DNA from: Streptomycetales bacterium
GTDB taxonomy: Bacteria; Actinomycetota; Actinomycetes; Prado026
Length of the DNA: 9,602 nucleotides
Assembly (NCBI GenBank): GCA_025361995.1
Contig: JANYIP010000127.1
Coordinates: 1 to 9,602, forward strand
Reading direction: 5' to 3'
Below are positions 1 to 5,177 of the stretch, in pieces. The notes under the pieces were generated by a model. That model saw only the letters and a program-made list of their open reading frames with translations. It was not told where the DNA came from and did not search any database. Each line of letters opens with the position of its first letter. Position 1 is the first letter of the stretch. A program made the position numbers and the translations under genes.

Positions 1-816
1 CCCGAAGCGCTGGCTGGAGCCGACCGCGACGTCCGCGCCGATCTCGCCGGGCGGGCGCAGCAGGGTCAGTGCGAGCAGGTCGGTGGTCACCGCGACCATG
101 CCGCCGCGGGCGTGGACGGCCTCGATGAGGGGCGCGTGGTCGCGCAGGGCTCCGCTGCTGCCCGGGTACGACAGGAGCGCACCGTAGAACGGCTCGTCCG
201 GCAGCGGCTCGTCGAGGTCGTGCACGCGAAGCACCACGCCGAGCGGCTCGGCTCGGGTTCCCAGCACGGCGACCGTCTGCGGGTGGGTGTCGGCGTCGAC
301 GAGGAAGACCGGCGAGTCGATCGAGCTGGCCCGGCGCAGCAGCATCATCGCCTCGGCCGCGGCCGAGCCCTCGTCGAGCAGCGATGCGCCCGCCGTGGGC
401 AACCCGGTCAGGTCGGAGACCATCGTCTGGAAGTTCAGCAGCGCCTCGAGCCGGCCCTGGCTGATCTCCGGCTGGTACGGCGTGTACGCGGTGTACCAGC
501 CCGGGTTCTCCAGCACCTTGCGCAGGACGACCGGCGGGGTGAACGTGCCCGAGTAGCCCAGACCGATCATCGCGGTCAGCGGCTGGTTGCGGTCAGCGAG
601 CGCGCGGAGCTCAGCCAGCACGTCGCGCTCGCTGCGGCCGGCCGGCAGGGCCAGCGGCCCGGCGGAGCGGATCGCCGGAGGCACGGCCTCGTCGATGAGC
701 TCGTCGAGGTCGGCGCGGCCGATGAGGGCCAGCATCTTGGCGCGGTCGTCCGGGGACGGCCCGATGTGCCGAGTGGTGAACGGTGCGGAGGCTTCGAGCT
801 CCGTCAGGCTGGTCAT
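1..816 (-). CDS. gcvP: Glycine dehydrogenase (decarboxylating), P-protein of glycine cleavage, N-terminal 272 residues; runs off the left edge
   Basis: This is the P-protein of the cytosolic glycine cleavage system. It is a PLP enzyme that decarboxylates glycine and passes the aminomethyl group to the lipoyl arm of GcvH. The first 272 codons are open to the window edge; the family is usually about 950 residues, so roughly the last 70%, including the PLP lysine, lies outside. Diagnostic stretches are FTTRHIGPS near residue 13, YTPYQPEISQGRLEALLNFQ around residue 120, LLDEGSAAAEAM around 153, and GSSQRFG at the cut end. The start is the ATG at 816, with a Shine-Dalgarno GGAGG at 830-826 and 9 nt of spacing. 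A glycine riboswitch fills the leader, so expression should respond to glycine. No gcvT is present in the window. Identification is very secure. Confidence 0.97.
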   Translation of the reverse strand, partial: MTSLTELEASAPFTTRHIGPSPDDRAKMLALIGRADLDELIDEAVPPAIRSAGPLALPAGRSERDVLAELRALADRNQPLTAMIGLGYSGTFTPPVVLRKVLENPGWYTAYTPYQPEISQGRLEALLNFQTMVSDLTGLPTAGASLLDEGSAAAEAMMLLRRASSIDSPVFLVDADTHPQTVAVLGTRAEPLGVVLRVHDLDEPLPDEPFYGALLSYPGSSGALRDHAPLIEAVHARGGMVAVTTDLLALTLLRPPGEIGADVAVGSSQRFG

Positions 817-881
817 GTGAGGCGGCCTCCGACTGTTGCGTCAGTCAGGAACCTTGAAGGAAGGCTCCCGCGGGCCTCCCC

Positions 882-1008
882 CTCTGTCGCTCACGACGGT
901 CGGCCGCTCGCTCCACAGTTGCCTCGCCCACACGGTCCTGTTGCCTGAGAGGTTCCGGGGAGGATTGCCCCTTCGGCGCCCCCGTGTGCGGGGGCTCTCC
1001 CATGTGGG
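882..1008 (-). promoter_or_regulatory. Glycine riboswitch: one full aptamer plus a collapsed second (ghost) aptamer
   Basis: Read on the minus strand, the leader of gcvP holds a glycine aptamer at 1008-927. It opens with GGGAGAG (1001-995), followed by a 6-bp hairpin CCCCCG/CGGGGG with a CACA loop (994-979). Next come the conserved core CGCCGAAGGGGCAA and then CTCTCAGGCAACAGGAC. Closing stem P1 pairs CCCACA (1008-1003) with TGTGGG (932-927). A second unit follows directly at about 919-882. It keeps the outer strands CTGT (918-915) and ACAG (887-884) and the typical trailing GAGGGGGAGGC. Between them is only one short hairpin, GCGA-g-CGG with loop CCGA against CCG-TCGT; the glycine-binding core of a second aptamer is absent. 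This matches the 'singlet with ghost aptamer' form. Glycine riboswitches before gcv genes normally switch expression on. Downstream, GAGG of the Shine-Dalgarno (829-826) can pair with CCTC (822-819), a possible target for control. Confidence 0.93.
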
Positions 1009-1023
1009 TTCACCAGCACGACG

Positions 1024-1029
1024 ACTCTA
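1024..1029 (-). promoter_or_regulatory. Candidate -10 box of the gcvP riboswitch promoter
   Basis: TAGAGT at 1029-1024 fits the actinobacterial TANNNT consensus. It would place the RNA start near 1017, about 10 nt before the first aptamer stem at 1008, where a riboswitch transcript is expected to begin. No good -35 lies at 16-19 bp; the nearest resemblance, CTGACC at 1056-1051, is 21 bp away and inside the end of the MerR gene. The call rests on the -10 and its position. Confidence 0.45.
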
Positions 1030-1052
1030 CCTCGCCCAGTGAGCGGCGCAGG

Positions 1053-1673
1053 TCAGCCGGTGGCGCGGGTGCTGCGGCGGCGCGCGAGCTCGTCGCTGGG
1101 GTGCGCTTCGTCGGTCGGCTCGACGCCGTCGGCGCGCTCGCTCGGCAGCGCGGCGAGGGAACCCTCGACCTCGCGCCAGACCCGGCCGACTGCGATCCCG
1201 AAGACCCCCTGGCCGCCCTGGACCAGGTCGACCACCTCGTCGGCCGAGGTGCACTCGTACACGCTGGCGCCGTCACTCATCAAGGTGATGCCGGCGAGGT
1301 CTTGGATGCCACGGTCGCGGAGGTACTGCACCGCGGTACGGATCTGCTGCAGCGAGACGCCGGTGTCGAGGAGCCGCTTGACCACCTTGAGCACGAGGAT
1401 GTCGCGGAAGCCGTACAGCCGCTGCGTTCCTGACCCGGTTGCGGGACGCACGCTCGGCTCGACCAGACCGGTCCGGGCCCAGTAGTCGAGCTGCCTGTAC
1501 GTGATGCCGGCAGCCGAGCAGGCCACCGGCCCGCGGTAGCCGACATCCTCGGGGTGCGCCTGGACGTCGTCCTCGAACAGCAGGCCCTGCTCCCCCGCCA
1601 GGCGGCGACCCTCAAGCCGAGCGTCGGAAAGGCCTGTGCCAGTTGAGCCGGTCTCGTCGCCGTTGCTGTTCAC
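1053..1673 (-). CDS. MerR-family transcriptional regulator, Rv1830 (ResR/McdR) type
   Basis: This is a DNA-binding regulator of 206 residues. The MerR helix-turn-helix and wing span about residues 51-115, including AAGITYRQLDYWARTGLVEPS and SGTQRLYGFRDILVLKVVKRLLD. A family-specific C-terminal part follows, with LMSDGASVYECTSADEVVDLV and QGGQGVFGIAVG at about 131-163. A short acidic N-terminal motif, GLLFEDD (30-36), is typical of this group. The frame is open up to a GTG at 1772, but I chose the GTG at 1673. GGAG lies 6 nt upstream of it, and a strong promoter (TTGACC at 1754-1749, TAGCGT at 1731-1726) would start the RNA downstream of 1772. Established knowledge, from memory: the M. tuberculosis orthologue Rv1830 is linked to growth and division control and to altered drug recovery. 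Position and sequence support orthology; its targets here are unknown. Confidence 0.92.
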   Translation of the reverse strand: MNSNGDETGSTGTGLSDARLEGRRLAGEQGLLFEDDVQAHPEDVGYRGPVACSAAGITYRQLDYWARTGLVEPSVRPATGSGTQRLYGFRDILVLKVVKRLLDTGVSLQQIRTAVQYLRDRGIQDLAGITLMSDGASVYECTSADEVVDLVQGGQGVFGIAVGRVWREVEGSLAALPSERADGVEPTDEAHPSDELARRRSTRATG

Positions 1674-1725
1674 GCCGGTCTCCAGTCCTGTGAAGCACAC
1701 GGATGGAGTTACACCCGCCACCGCG

Positions 1726-1754
1726 ACGCTAGGGCCGGCGGCAGCCCCGGTCAA
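1726..1754 (-). promoter_or_regulatory. Promoter of the ResR-type MerR gene
   Basis: TTGACC (1754-1749), a 17-bp spacer and TAGCGT (1731-1726) form a good housekeeping-sigma promoter on the minus strand. Transcription would start near 1719, giving a leader of about 45 nt before the GTG at 1673. The -35 hexamer is identical to that of the FHA-ftsR promoter at 3602-3597. Confidence 0.65.
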
Positions 1755-1783
1755 CGAGCGACCGCACGACACGCCGGGGGCAA

Positions 1784-1806
1784 ACTCTCGACTGTGAGTC
1801 GAGAGT
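1784..1806. repeat. Perfect 10-bp inverted repeat with 3-nt loop between the DUF151 and MerR genes
   Basis: ACTCTCGACT (1784-1793), GTG, and AGTCGAGAGT (1797-1806) form a perfect palindrome. It starts 30 nt after the stop of the DUF151 gene and ends 30 bp upstream of the -35 of the next MerR gene. On the minus strand it is followed by TTTG and then C-rich sequence, a poor U-tract. It could be a terminator of the FHA-ftsR-DUF151 transcript, an operator for one of the two MerR proteins, or both. The sequence alone does not decide. Confidence 0.85.
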
Positions 1807-1836
1807 CTAAACCCTCAGCCTCCAGTTGATCCCCGA

Positions 1837-2307
1837 CTACGAGCCGGCGCCGAAATCCTCAGGAGAGATCTGGTCGAGGAACTCGATGAACTTCTCGACC
1901 TCGTCCTCCTGCTCGTCCGGGATCACGATCCCGGCCGCCTCGAGCACGTCGTCGGCGCCGAAGATCGGTGTCCCGGTCCGCAGGGCAAGGGCGATCGCGT
2001 CCGACGGCCGGGCGCTGACCTCGACCCCGCTGGTGAAGACCAGGAGCGCGTAGAACACGCCTTCGCGCAGCTCGGTGATCCGGATCTGGCTGAGCTCGGC
2101 CTCCAGCGCCGACAGCAGGTCGCGCATCAGGTCGTGGGTCATCGGGCGGGCCGGCACCACACCCTGCTGGGCGAAGGCGATCGCCGTCGCCTCGACCGCG
2201 CCGATCCAGATCGGCAGGTAGCGCTCCCCGCCGATCTCACGCAGGAGCACGATGGGCTGGTTCGAGGGCATCTCGACCCGGACTCCGACTACGTCGAGTG
2301 GCTGCAC
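1837..2307 (-). CDS. Bifunctional nuclease (BFN/DUF151) family protein
   Basis: This is a 156-residue single-domain protein of the DUF151 family, orthologous by position and sequence to Rv1829. The conserved block is near-complete from residue 3: DVVGVRVEMPSNQPIVLLRE, LPIWIGAVEATAIAFAQQG, RPMTHDLMRDLL, FYALLVF, and RPSDAIALALRTGTPIF near residue 105. An acidic C-terminal tail (DEQEDEVEKFIEFLDQISPEDF) follows. The start is the GTG at 2307, preceded by a GT-rich AGGTAGGTAGGTGGGG stretch that contains a usable ribosome site. It lies 22 nt after the ftsR stop, so it is probably the last gene of the FHA-ftsR-DUF151 operon. The family name comes from nuclease activity reported for a plant member; whether bacterial members are nucleases in the cell is unsettled. 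Role here unknown; family call secure. Confidence 0.93.
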   Translation of the reverse strand: MQPLDVVGVRVEMPSNQPIVLLREIGGERYLPIWIGAVEATAIAFAQQGVVPARPMTHDLMRDLLSALEAELSQIRITELREGVFYALLVFTSGVEVSARPSDAIALALRTGTPIFGADDVLEAAGIVIPDEQEDEVEKFIEFLDQISPEDFGAGS

Positions 2308-2329
2308 GTCCCCACCCTACCTACCTGTG

Positions 2330-3070
2330 TCAGCGGCGGCCTGCGGTGGCCAGCCCGGCTTTCACGAGGGCTGCGTGCAGACGTACGGACAGCGCGGAGA
2401 GCTCGCGCACGATCTCCTCGGCACGGGCCTTGGCGTCCGGGTTGCGCTGGTTGTGCATCGGCGCGACCACCTGCTCGACCAGACCCACCTCGCGGTCGGC
2501 CGCCGACTTGAACGCCCGCAGGTGCCGGGGCTCGAGGCCGAACCCGCTCATCTCGGCCACCGTCTTGGCGACGACCAGGGCGTTGCCGTCGTAGTGGCTG
2601 GACCCGGCCCGGGTCCCGATCAGCCCATAGCTCTCGAGCTGCGCCAGCTGCGCTGCGTCGATGCCGGCCGCCTCGATCAGCTCCTCGCGCGACAGTCGCA
2701 GGTCGGACCCGTCCCGGCTGAACGACTCCGGGGTCGGGAAGCCGTCCGACTTCACCAGGGTCATCGGAACCCTCGGCGCCGCACCGGGACCGGCGGGCGG
2801 CTCGAGGCCGCGATCCATCGCGTCGAGGTGCTCGCGGATGACCTTGAGGGGCAGGTAGCGGTCGCGCTGGGCCGCCAAGACGTACCGCAGCCGCTGGATC
2901 TCGTCGTGCCCGAACTTGCGGTACCCCGACGACGTGCGCGCCGGCTCGACCAGACCCTCGGACTCCAGGAAGCGGATCTTGGAGATCGTCACGTCCGGGA
3001 ACTCGGGCCGCAGCTTGGCCAGGACCTCGCCGATGCTCAGGTACGCGCGGGCCGGGACCGCCGTGCTCAC
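2330..3070 (-). CDS. ftsR: FtsR-like MerR-family transcriptional regulator (Rv1828 type)
   Basis: This 246-residue regulator is close to the length I recall for M. tuberculosis Rv1828 (about 247). The N-terminal winged helix-turn-helix (residues about 10-80) reads YLSIGEVLAKLRPEFPDVTISKIRFLESEGLVEP, then SSGYRKFGHDEIQRLRYVLAAQRDRYLPLKVIREHLD. A proline/glycine-rich linker (about 90-120) leads to a C-terminal helical domain, LRLSREELIEAAGIDAAQLAQLESYGLI through YGFGLEPRHLRAF-like sequence (here SGFGLEPRHLRAFKSAADRE), likely for dimerisation or ligand sensing. The GTG start at 3070 overlaps the FHA stop by 4 nt (GTGA), indicating translational coupling. Established knowledge: the Corynebacterium glutamicum homologue FtsR activates ftsZ. 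A role in division control here is inferred from orthology; the effector is unknown. Confidence 0.9.
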   Translation of the reverse strand: MSTAVPARAYLSIGEVLAKLRPEFPDVTISKIRFLESEGLVEPARTSSGYRKFGHDEIQRLRYVLAAQRDRYLPLKVIREHLDAMDRGLEPPAGPGAAPRVPMTLVKSDGFPTPESFSRDGSDLRLSREELIEAAGIDAAQLAQLESYGLIGTRAGSSHYDGNALVVAKTVAEMSGFGLEPRHLRAFKSAADREVGLVEQVVAPMHNQRNPDAKARAEEIVRELSALSVRLHAALVKAGLATAGRR

Positions 3071-3516
3071 GAGCCGGCCCCGCGGGGGCCGCTGAGGTAT
3101 GCCAGCCGGTACTTGCCGATCTGGACCTCGTCGCCACCGGCCAGCAGCACTTCGTCGATGCGCTGCCGGTTGACGTACGTACCGTTGAGGCTGCCCACGT
3201 CCTTGACCTGGTACCCGCCGTCCACCCGGACGAACTGGGCGTGCCGGCGCGAGACGGTCACGTCGTCGAGGAAGATGTCGCTCTCCGGGTGCCGGCCCGC
3301 AGTGATGAGGTCCACGTCGAGCACGAAGCGGCTGCCTGCGTTCGGGCCGCGGCGGACCACCAGCAGCGCGCTGCCCGCGTCGAGGGCGTCAAGCGCTGCC
3401 TGGTCGGGGTCCGGCGACGAGGCGTCGGAATCCGTCTCGGTCACCCCGAGGGACAGCGTAGACGTCATCTCCGAGGGAGACTGCGGCTCGACGGTCGCGT
3501 CTTCGTCGCTCGGCAT
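3067..3516 (-). CDS. garA: FHA-domain regulator of 2-oxoglutarate metabolism, GarA/OdhI type
   Basis: This 149-residue cytosolic protein has an acidic, disordered N-terminus and one forkhead-associated domain (about 50-145) that binds phosphothreonine. FHA signatures are GRHPESDI (74-81), SRRHA (89-93) and VGSLNGTYVN (107-116). The block GSALLVVRRGPNAGSRF is almost identical to mycobacterial GarA. Family members bind 2-oxoglutarate dehydrogenase and glutamate dehydrogenase and are released when a kinase phosphorylates the N-terminal ETTS motif, which the FHA domain then binds. Here that motif is EMTS (16-19), so one of the two threonines is Met. I chose the ATG at 3516 because AGGAAGG lies 8 nt upstream; an in-frame GTG at 3525 would overlap that ribosome site. 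First gene of the operon with ftsR and the DUF151 gene, and it has its own promoter. Confidence 0.93.
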   Translation of the reverse strand: MPSDEDATVEPQSPSEMTSTLSLGVTETDSDASSPDPDQAALDALDAGSALLVVRRGPNAGSRFVLDVDLITAGRHPESDIFLDDVTVSRRHAQFVRVDGGYQVKDVGSLNGTYVNRQRIDEVLLAGGDEVQIGKYRLAYLSGPRGAGS

Positions 3517-3573
3517 GCGTGACACCTTCCTGGGAGAACCCTCGACCGCACCTCGACAGTCGTGGAATCAACG

Positions 3574-3602
3574 ACAGTAGGTGGACCTGCGCAGAGGGTC
3601 AA
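3574..3602 (-). promoter_or_regulatory. Promoter of the FHA-ftsR-DUF151 operon
   Basis: TTGACC (3602-3597), a 17-bp spacer and TACTGT (3579-3574) match the housekeeping consensus well. The predicted start near 3567 gives a leader of about 50 nt ahead of the ATG at 3516. Confidence 0.65.
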
Positions 3603-3604
3603 CC

Positions 3605-3650
3605 GGATCGGCCGGATCCACCCCGTTCGCACGGGAAACTCTCAGGTTTC
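3605..3650 (-). terminator. Three adjacent small hairpins after gcvH, possible terminator or regulatory element
   Basis: Downstream of the gcvH stop (3678) and directly upstream of the FHA promoter there are three back-to-back inverted repeats. They are GAAAC/GTTTC with a 6-nt loop (3650-3635), CCCGT/ACGGG closing a GCGA tetraloop (3635-3622), and GGATC/GATCC with a 5-nt loop (3619-3605). There is no U-tract. Together they could terminate the gcvH transcript without a U-tract, as is common in actinobacteria, or they could hold binding sites for the promoter that follows. Function is inferred. Confidence 0.35.
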
Positions 3651-3677
3651 ACTCAAGACTGCTGCCCCGTAGGAGCG

Positions 3678-4067
3678 TCAGGAGGCCAAAGTGATCGCCG
3701 TGTAGCCCGCCGCGTCGAGCAGGCTGTCGAGCGCCGTGTCGTCGGCCAGCCGTACCTCCACCATCCAGCCCTCGCCGTACGGGTCGGTGTTGACCAGCTC
3801 GGGGTTGGAGTCCAGGGCCGGGTTGCGGCCGACCACGGTGCCGCTGACCGGGGCGTACACGTCACTGACGCTCTTGGTCGACTCCACCTCGCCACAGGTC
3901 TGGCCGGACCCCAGCTCGGTGCCCACCTCGGGCAGCGACACGTACACGATGTCGCCGAGCGCCTCCTGGGCGAAGTCCGTGATGCCGAAGCGGACCACGG
4001 CGTCGCTGGGCGCGGACACCCACTCGTGCTCGGCGGTGTACTTCAGCTGGCCGGGGGTGTCGCTCAC
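3678..4067 (-). CDS. gcvH: Glycine cleavage system H protein (lipoyl carrier)
   Basis: GcvH carries the aminomethyl intermediate on a lipoyl-lysine between the P, T and L proteins. The length of 129 residues is normal. Hallmarks are YTAEHEW (10-16), GITDFAQEALGDIVYVSLPEVG (28-49) and the lipoylation site EVESTKSVSDVYAP, with the modified lysine at residue 65. Further marks are the glycine-containing turn SGTVVGRNPAL and NTDPYGEGWMVEV near the C-terminus. The start is a GTG at 4067 with only a weak ribosome site (AGGACGG, 8 nt upstream). It lies 49 bp after the second DUF881 gene, with no clear promoter between, so it is probably co-transcribed with the DUF881-sbp group. It is separated from its partner gcvP by four genes and lacks a riboswitch of its own. 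Confidence 0.96.
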   Translation of the reverse strand: MSDTPGQLKYTAEHEWVSAPSDAVVRFGITDFAQEALGDIVYVSLPEVGTELGSGQTCGEVESTKSVSDVYAPVSGTVVGRNPALDSNPELVNTDPYGEGWMVEVRLADDTALDSLLDAAGYTAITLAS

Positions 4068-4116
4068 GCGGGCGTCCGTCCTGTGCGTCGGGTCACTACT
4101 TCGGGTCGGGGATCGA

Positions 4117-4848
4117 CTAGGGCGTCGACACCGGGCGAGCGTACGCAGGGGTCGAGGCCGGTCGCAAGGCAGTCACCGTGACCGTGGCGGACTCGGCGAC
4201 CGAGGCGTCCCCGCCCAGCCCGCGCAGGTTCTCGACCACGCCGCCGGGGATGCGCAGCGCCGCTGCCAGCGTCCGGCTGTCCCCGATCGCCAGGATCGTG
4301 TACGGCTGGGTCAGCGTCACCGAGTCGACGACGACGGTCCCTGGGCGGGCGTCCGTGAACCAGGTCGAGGCCACGATCCGTACCGACCCGACCTGCAGTG
4401 CCTCGGCGCCGGCGTCGCGCAGCTCCTCGATCGCGTCCAGCATCGCCGCCGCGTCCACCTTGCCCTGCGGGTCGGTGACAGTGATGGTCACCCCGGGGCC
4501 GGTCGCAGGGACCGTCCCGGCCAGGATGCCGAGCGTGTCCGCCCGCTTGCGTGCTTCTTCCAGCGCAGTGGTCGACCGGTCGGTCCCGGTGGACAGCTGG
4601 TCCCGGGTCGCCTGCAGGTCGCGCTCCTCTGCAGCCAGCCGCTCGTTGCGGGCCGTCAGGTCGTCCAGGATGCCGACCAAGTCCGTCTCCCGTGCGGTCG
4701 AGAGGCCGTCGAACTGGGCGTTGCTCCGGACCTGCAGCGCCAGCCCAAGACCCAGCAGGACGAACAGGATCGCGATCGCCGCCTGGCTGCGCGTCCGGCG
4801 CGGCCGGAGCGCGACCGCGAGCCGGTGCCAGGCGCCGGTGTCCATCAC
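4117..4848 (-). CDS. DUF881 (YlxW/YlxX-like) membrane-anchored protein, second copy
   Basis: This protein of 243-244 residues has one N-terminal membrane anchor (about 22-40, AAIAILFVLLGLGLALQV) after a basic stretch (RPRRTR), so the rest should lie outside the membrane. A predicted coiled coil spans about 52-105. The DUF881 domain follows, with the family pattern GPGVTITVTD, an AMLDAIEELRDAGAEALQV segment, and QPYTILAIGDSRTLAAALRIPGGVVENL near residues 178-208. The start is either GTG 4848 or ATG 4845; both overlap the stop of the small basic protein gene, so translation is coupled. It is related to the first DUF881 copy upstream and orthologous by position to Rv1825. Function is unknown; Firmicute homologues sit beside ftsA/ftsZ. 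Confidence 0.9.
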   Translation of the reverse strand: MMDTGAWHRLAVALRPRRTRSQAAIAILFVLLGLGLALQVRSNAQFDGLSTARETDLVGILDDLTARNERLAAEERDLQATRDQLSTGTDRSTTALEEARKRADTLGILAGTVPATGPGVTITVTDPQGKVDAAAMLDAIEELRDAGAEALQVGSVRIVASTWFTDARPGTVVVDSVTLTQPYTILAIGDSRTLAAALRIPGGVVENLRGLGGDASVAESATVTVTALRPASTPAYARPVSTP

Positions 4849-5177
4849 GCGCCGAAGAGCTGCCGGCGGATGGCCGCAGCGTTGGAGAAGATCCGGACCG
4901 CCAGCACGACGATGACCCCGGTGGACAGCTGCGAGCCGACACCCAGCTGGTCGCCGAGGAACACGATCAGCGCCGCCACCAGGACGTTGGACACGAACGA
5001 GATCACGAACACCTTGTCGTCGAACACTCCGTCCAGGGTCGCCCGAACTGCGCCGAACACCGCGTCGAGCGCCGCCACGACGGCGATCGGCAGATACGGC
5101 TGCAACCAGATCGGCACCACCGGGTGAAGGACGAGGCCCAGGACGATGCCCACGACGAGTCCGAGCGAGGCGATCAC
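4845..5177 (-). CDS. sbp: Small basic protein (sbp, DUF1290) membrane protein
   Basis: This is a 110-residue hydrophobic integral membrane protein with about four membrane stretches: residues 2-20, 24-45, 56-76 and 80-98. The conserved part LPIAVVAALDAVFGAVRATLDGVFDDKVFVISFVSNVLVAALIVFLGDQLGVG identifies the DUF1290/Sbp family. The GTG start at 5177 overlaps the upstream DUF881 stop by 4 nt (GTGA), and its own stop overlaps the next DUF881 start, so the three genes are translated as a unit. The biochemical role is not known. The B. subtilis homologue lies in the ylxW-ylxX-sbp-ftsA-ftsZ region, and the M. tuberculosis counterpart is Rv1824. A role in the envelope or division is inferred from that context. 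Confidence 0.92.
   Translation of the reverse strand: MIASLGLVVGIVLGLVLHPVVPIWLQPYLPIAVVAALDAVFGAVRATLDGVFDDKVFVISFVSNVLVAALIVFLGDQLGVGSQLSTGVIVVLAVRIFSNAAAIRRQLFGA

Noticed and set aside
882..919. A second functional glycine aptamer
   Set aside because: The outer stem is present but the conserved binding core and the CTCTCAGG-type segment are missing, so it is described as a ghost unit.
112..948. A 278-codon open frame on the plus strand over gcvP and its leader
   Set aside because: It is antisense to clear gcvP coding sequence and part of the riboswitch; the composition is that of a shadow frame.
2252..3580. A 442-codon open frame on the plus strand
   Set aside because: It is a complement shadow of the well-supported ftsR and FHA genes; composition is Arg-rich and no family resemblance is seen.
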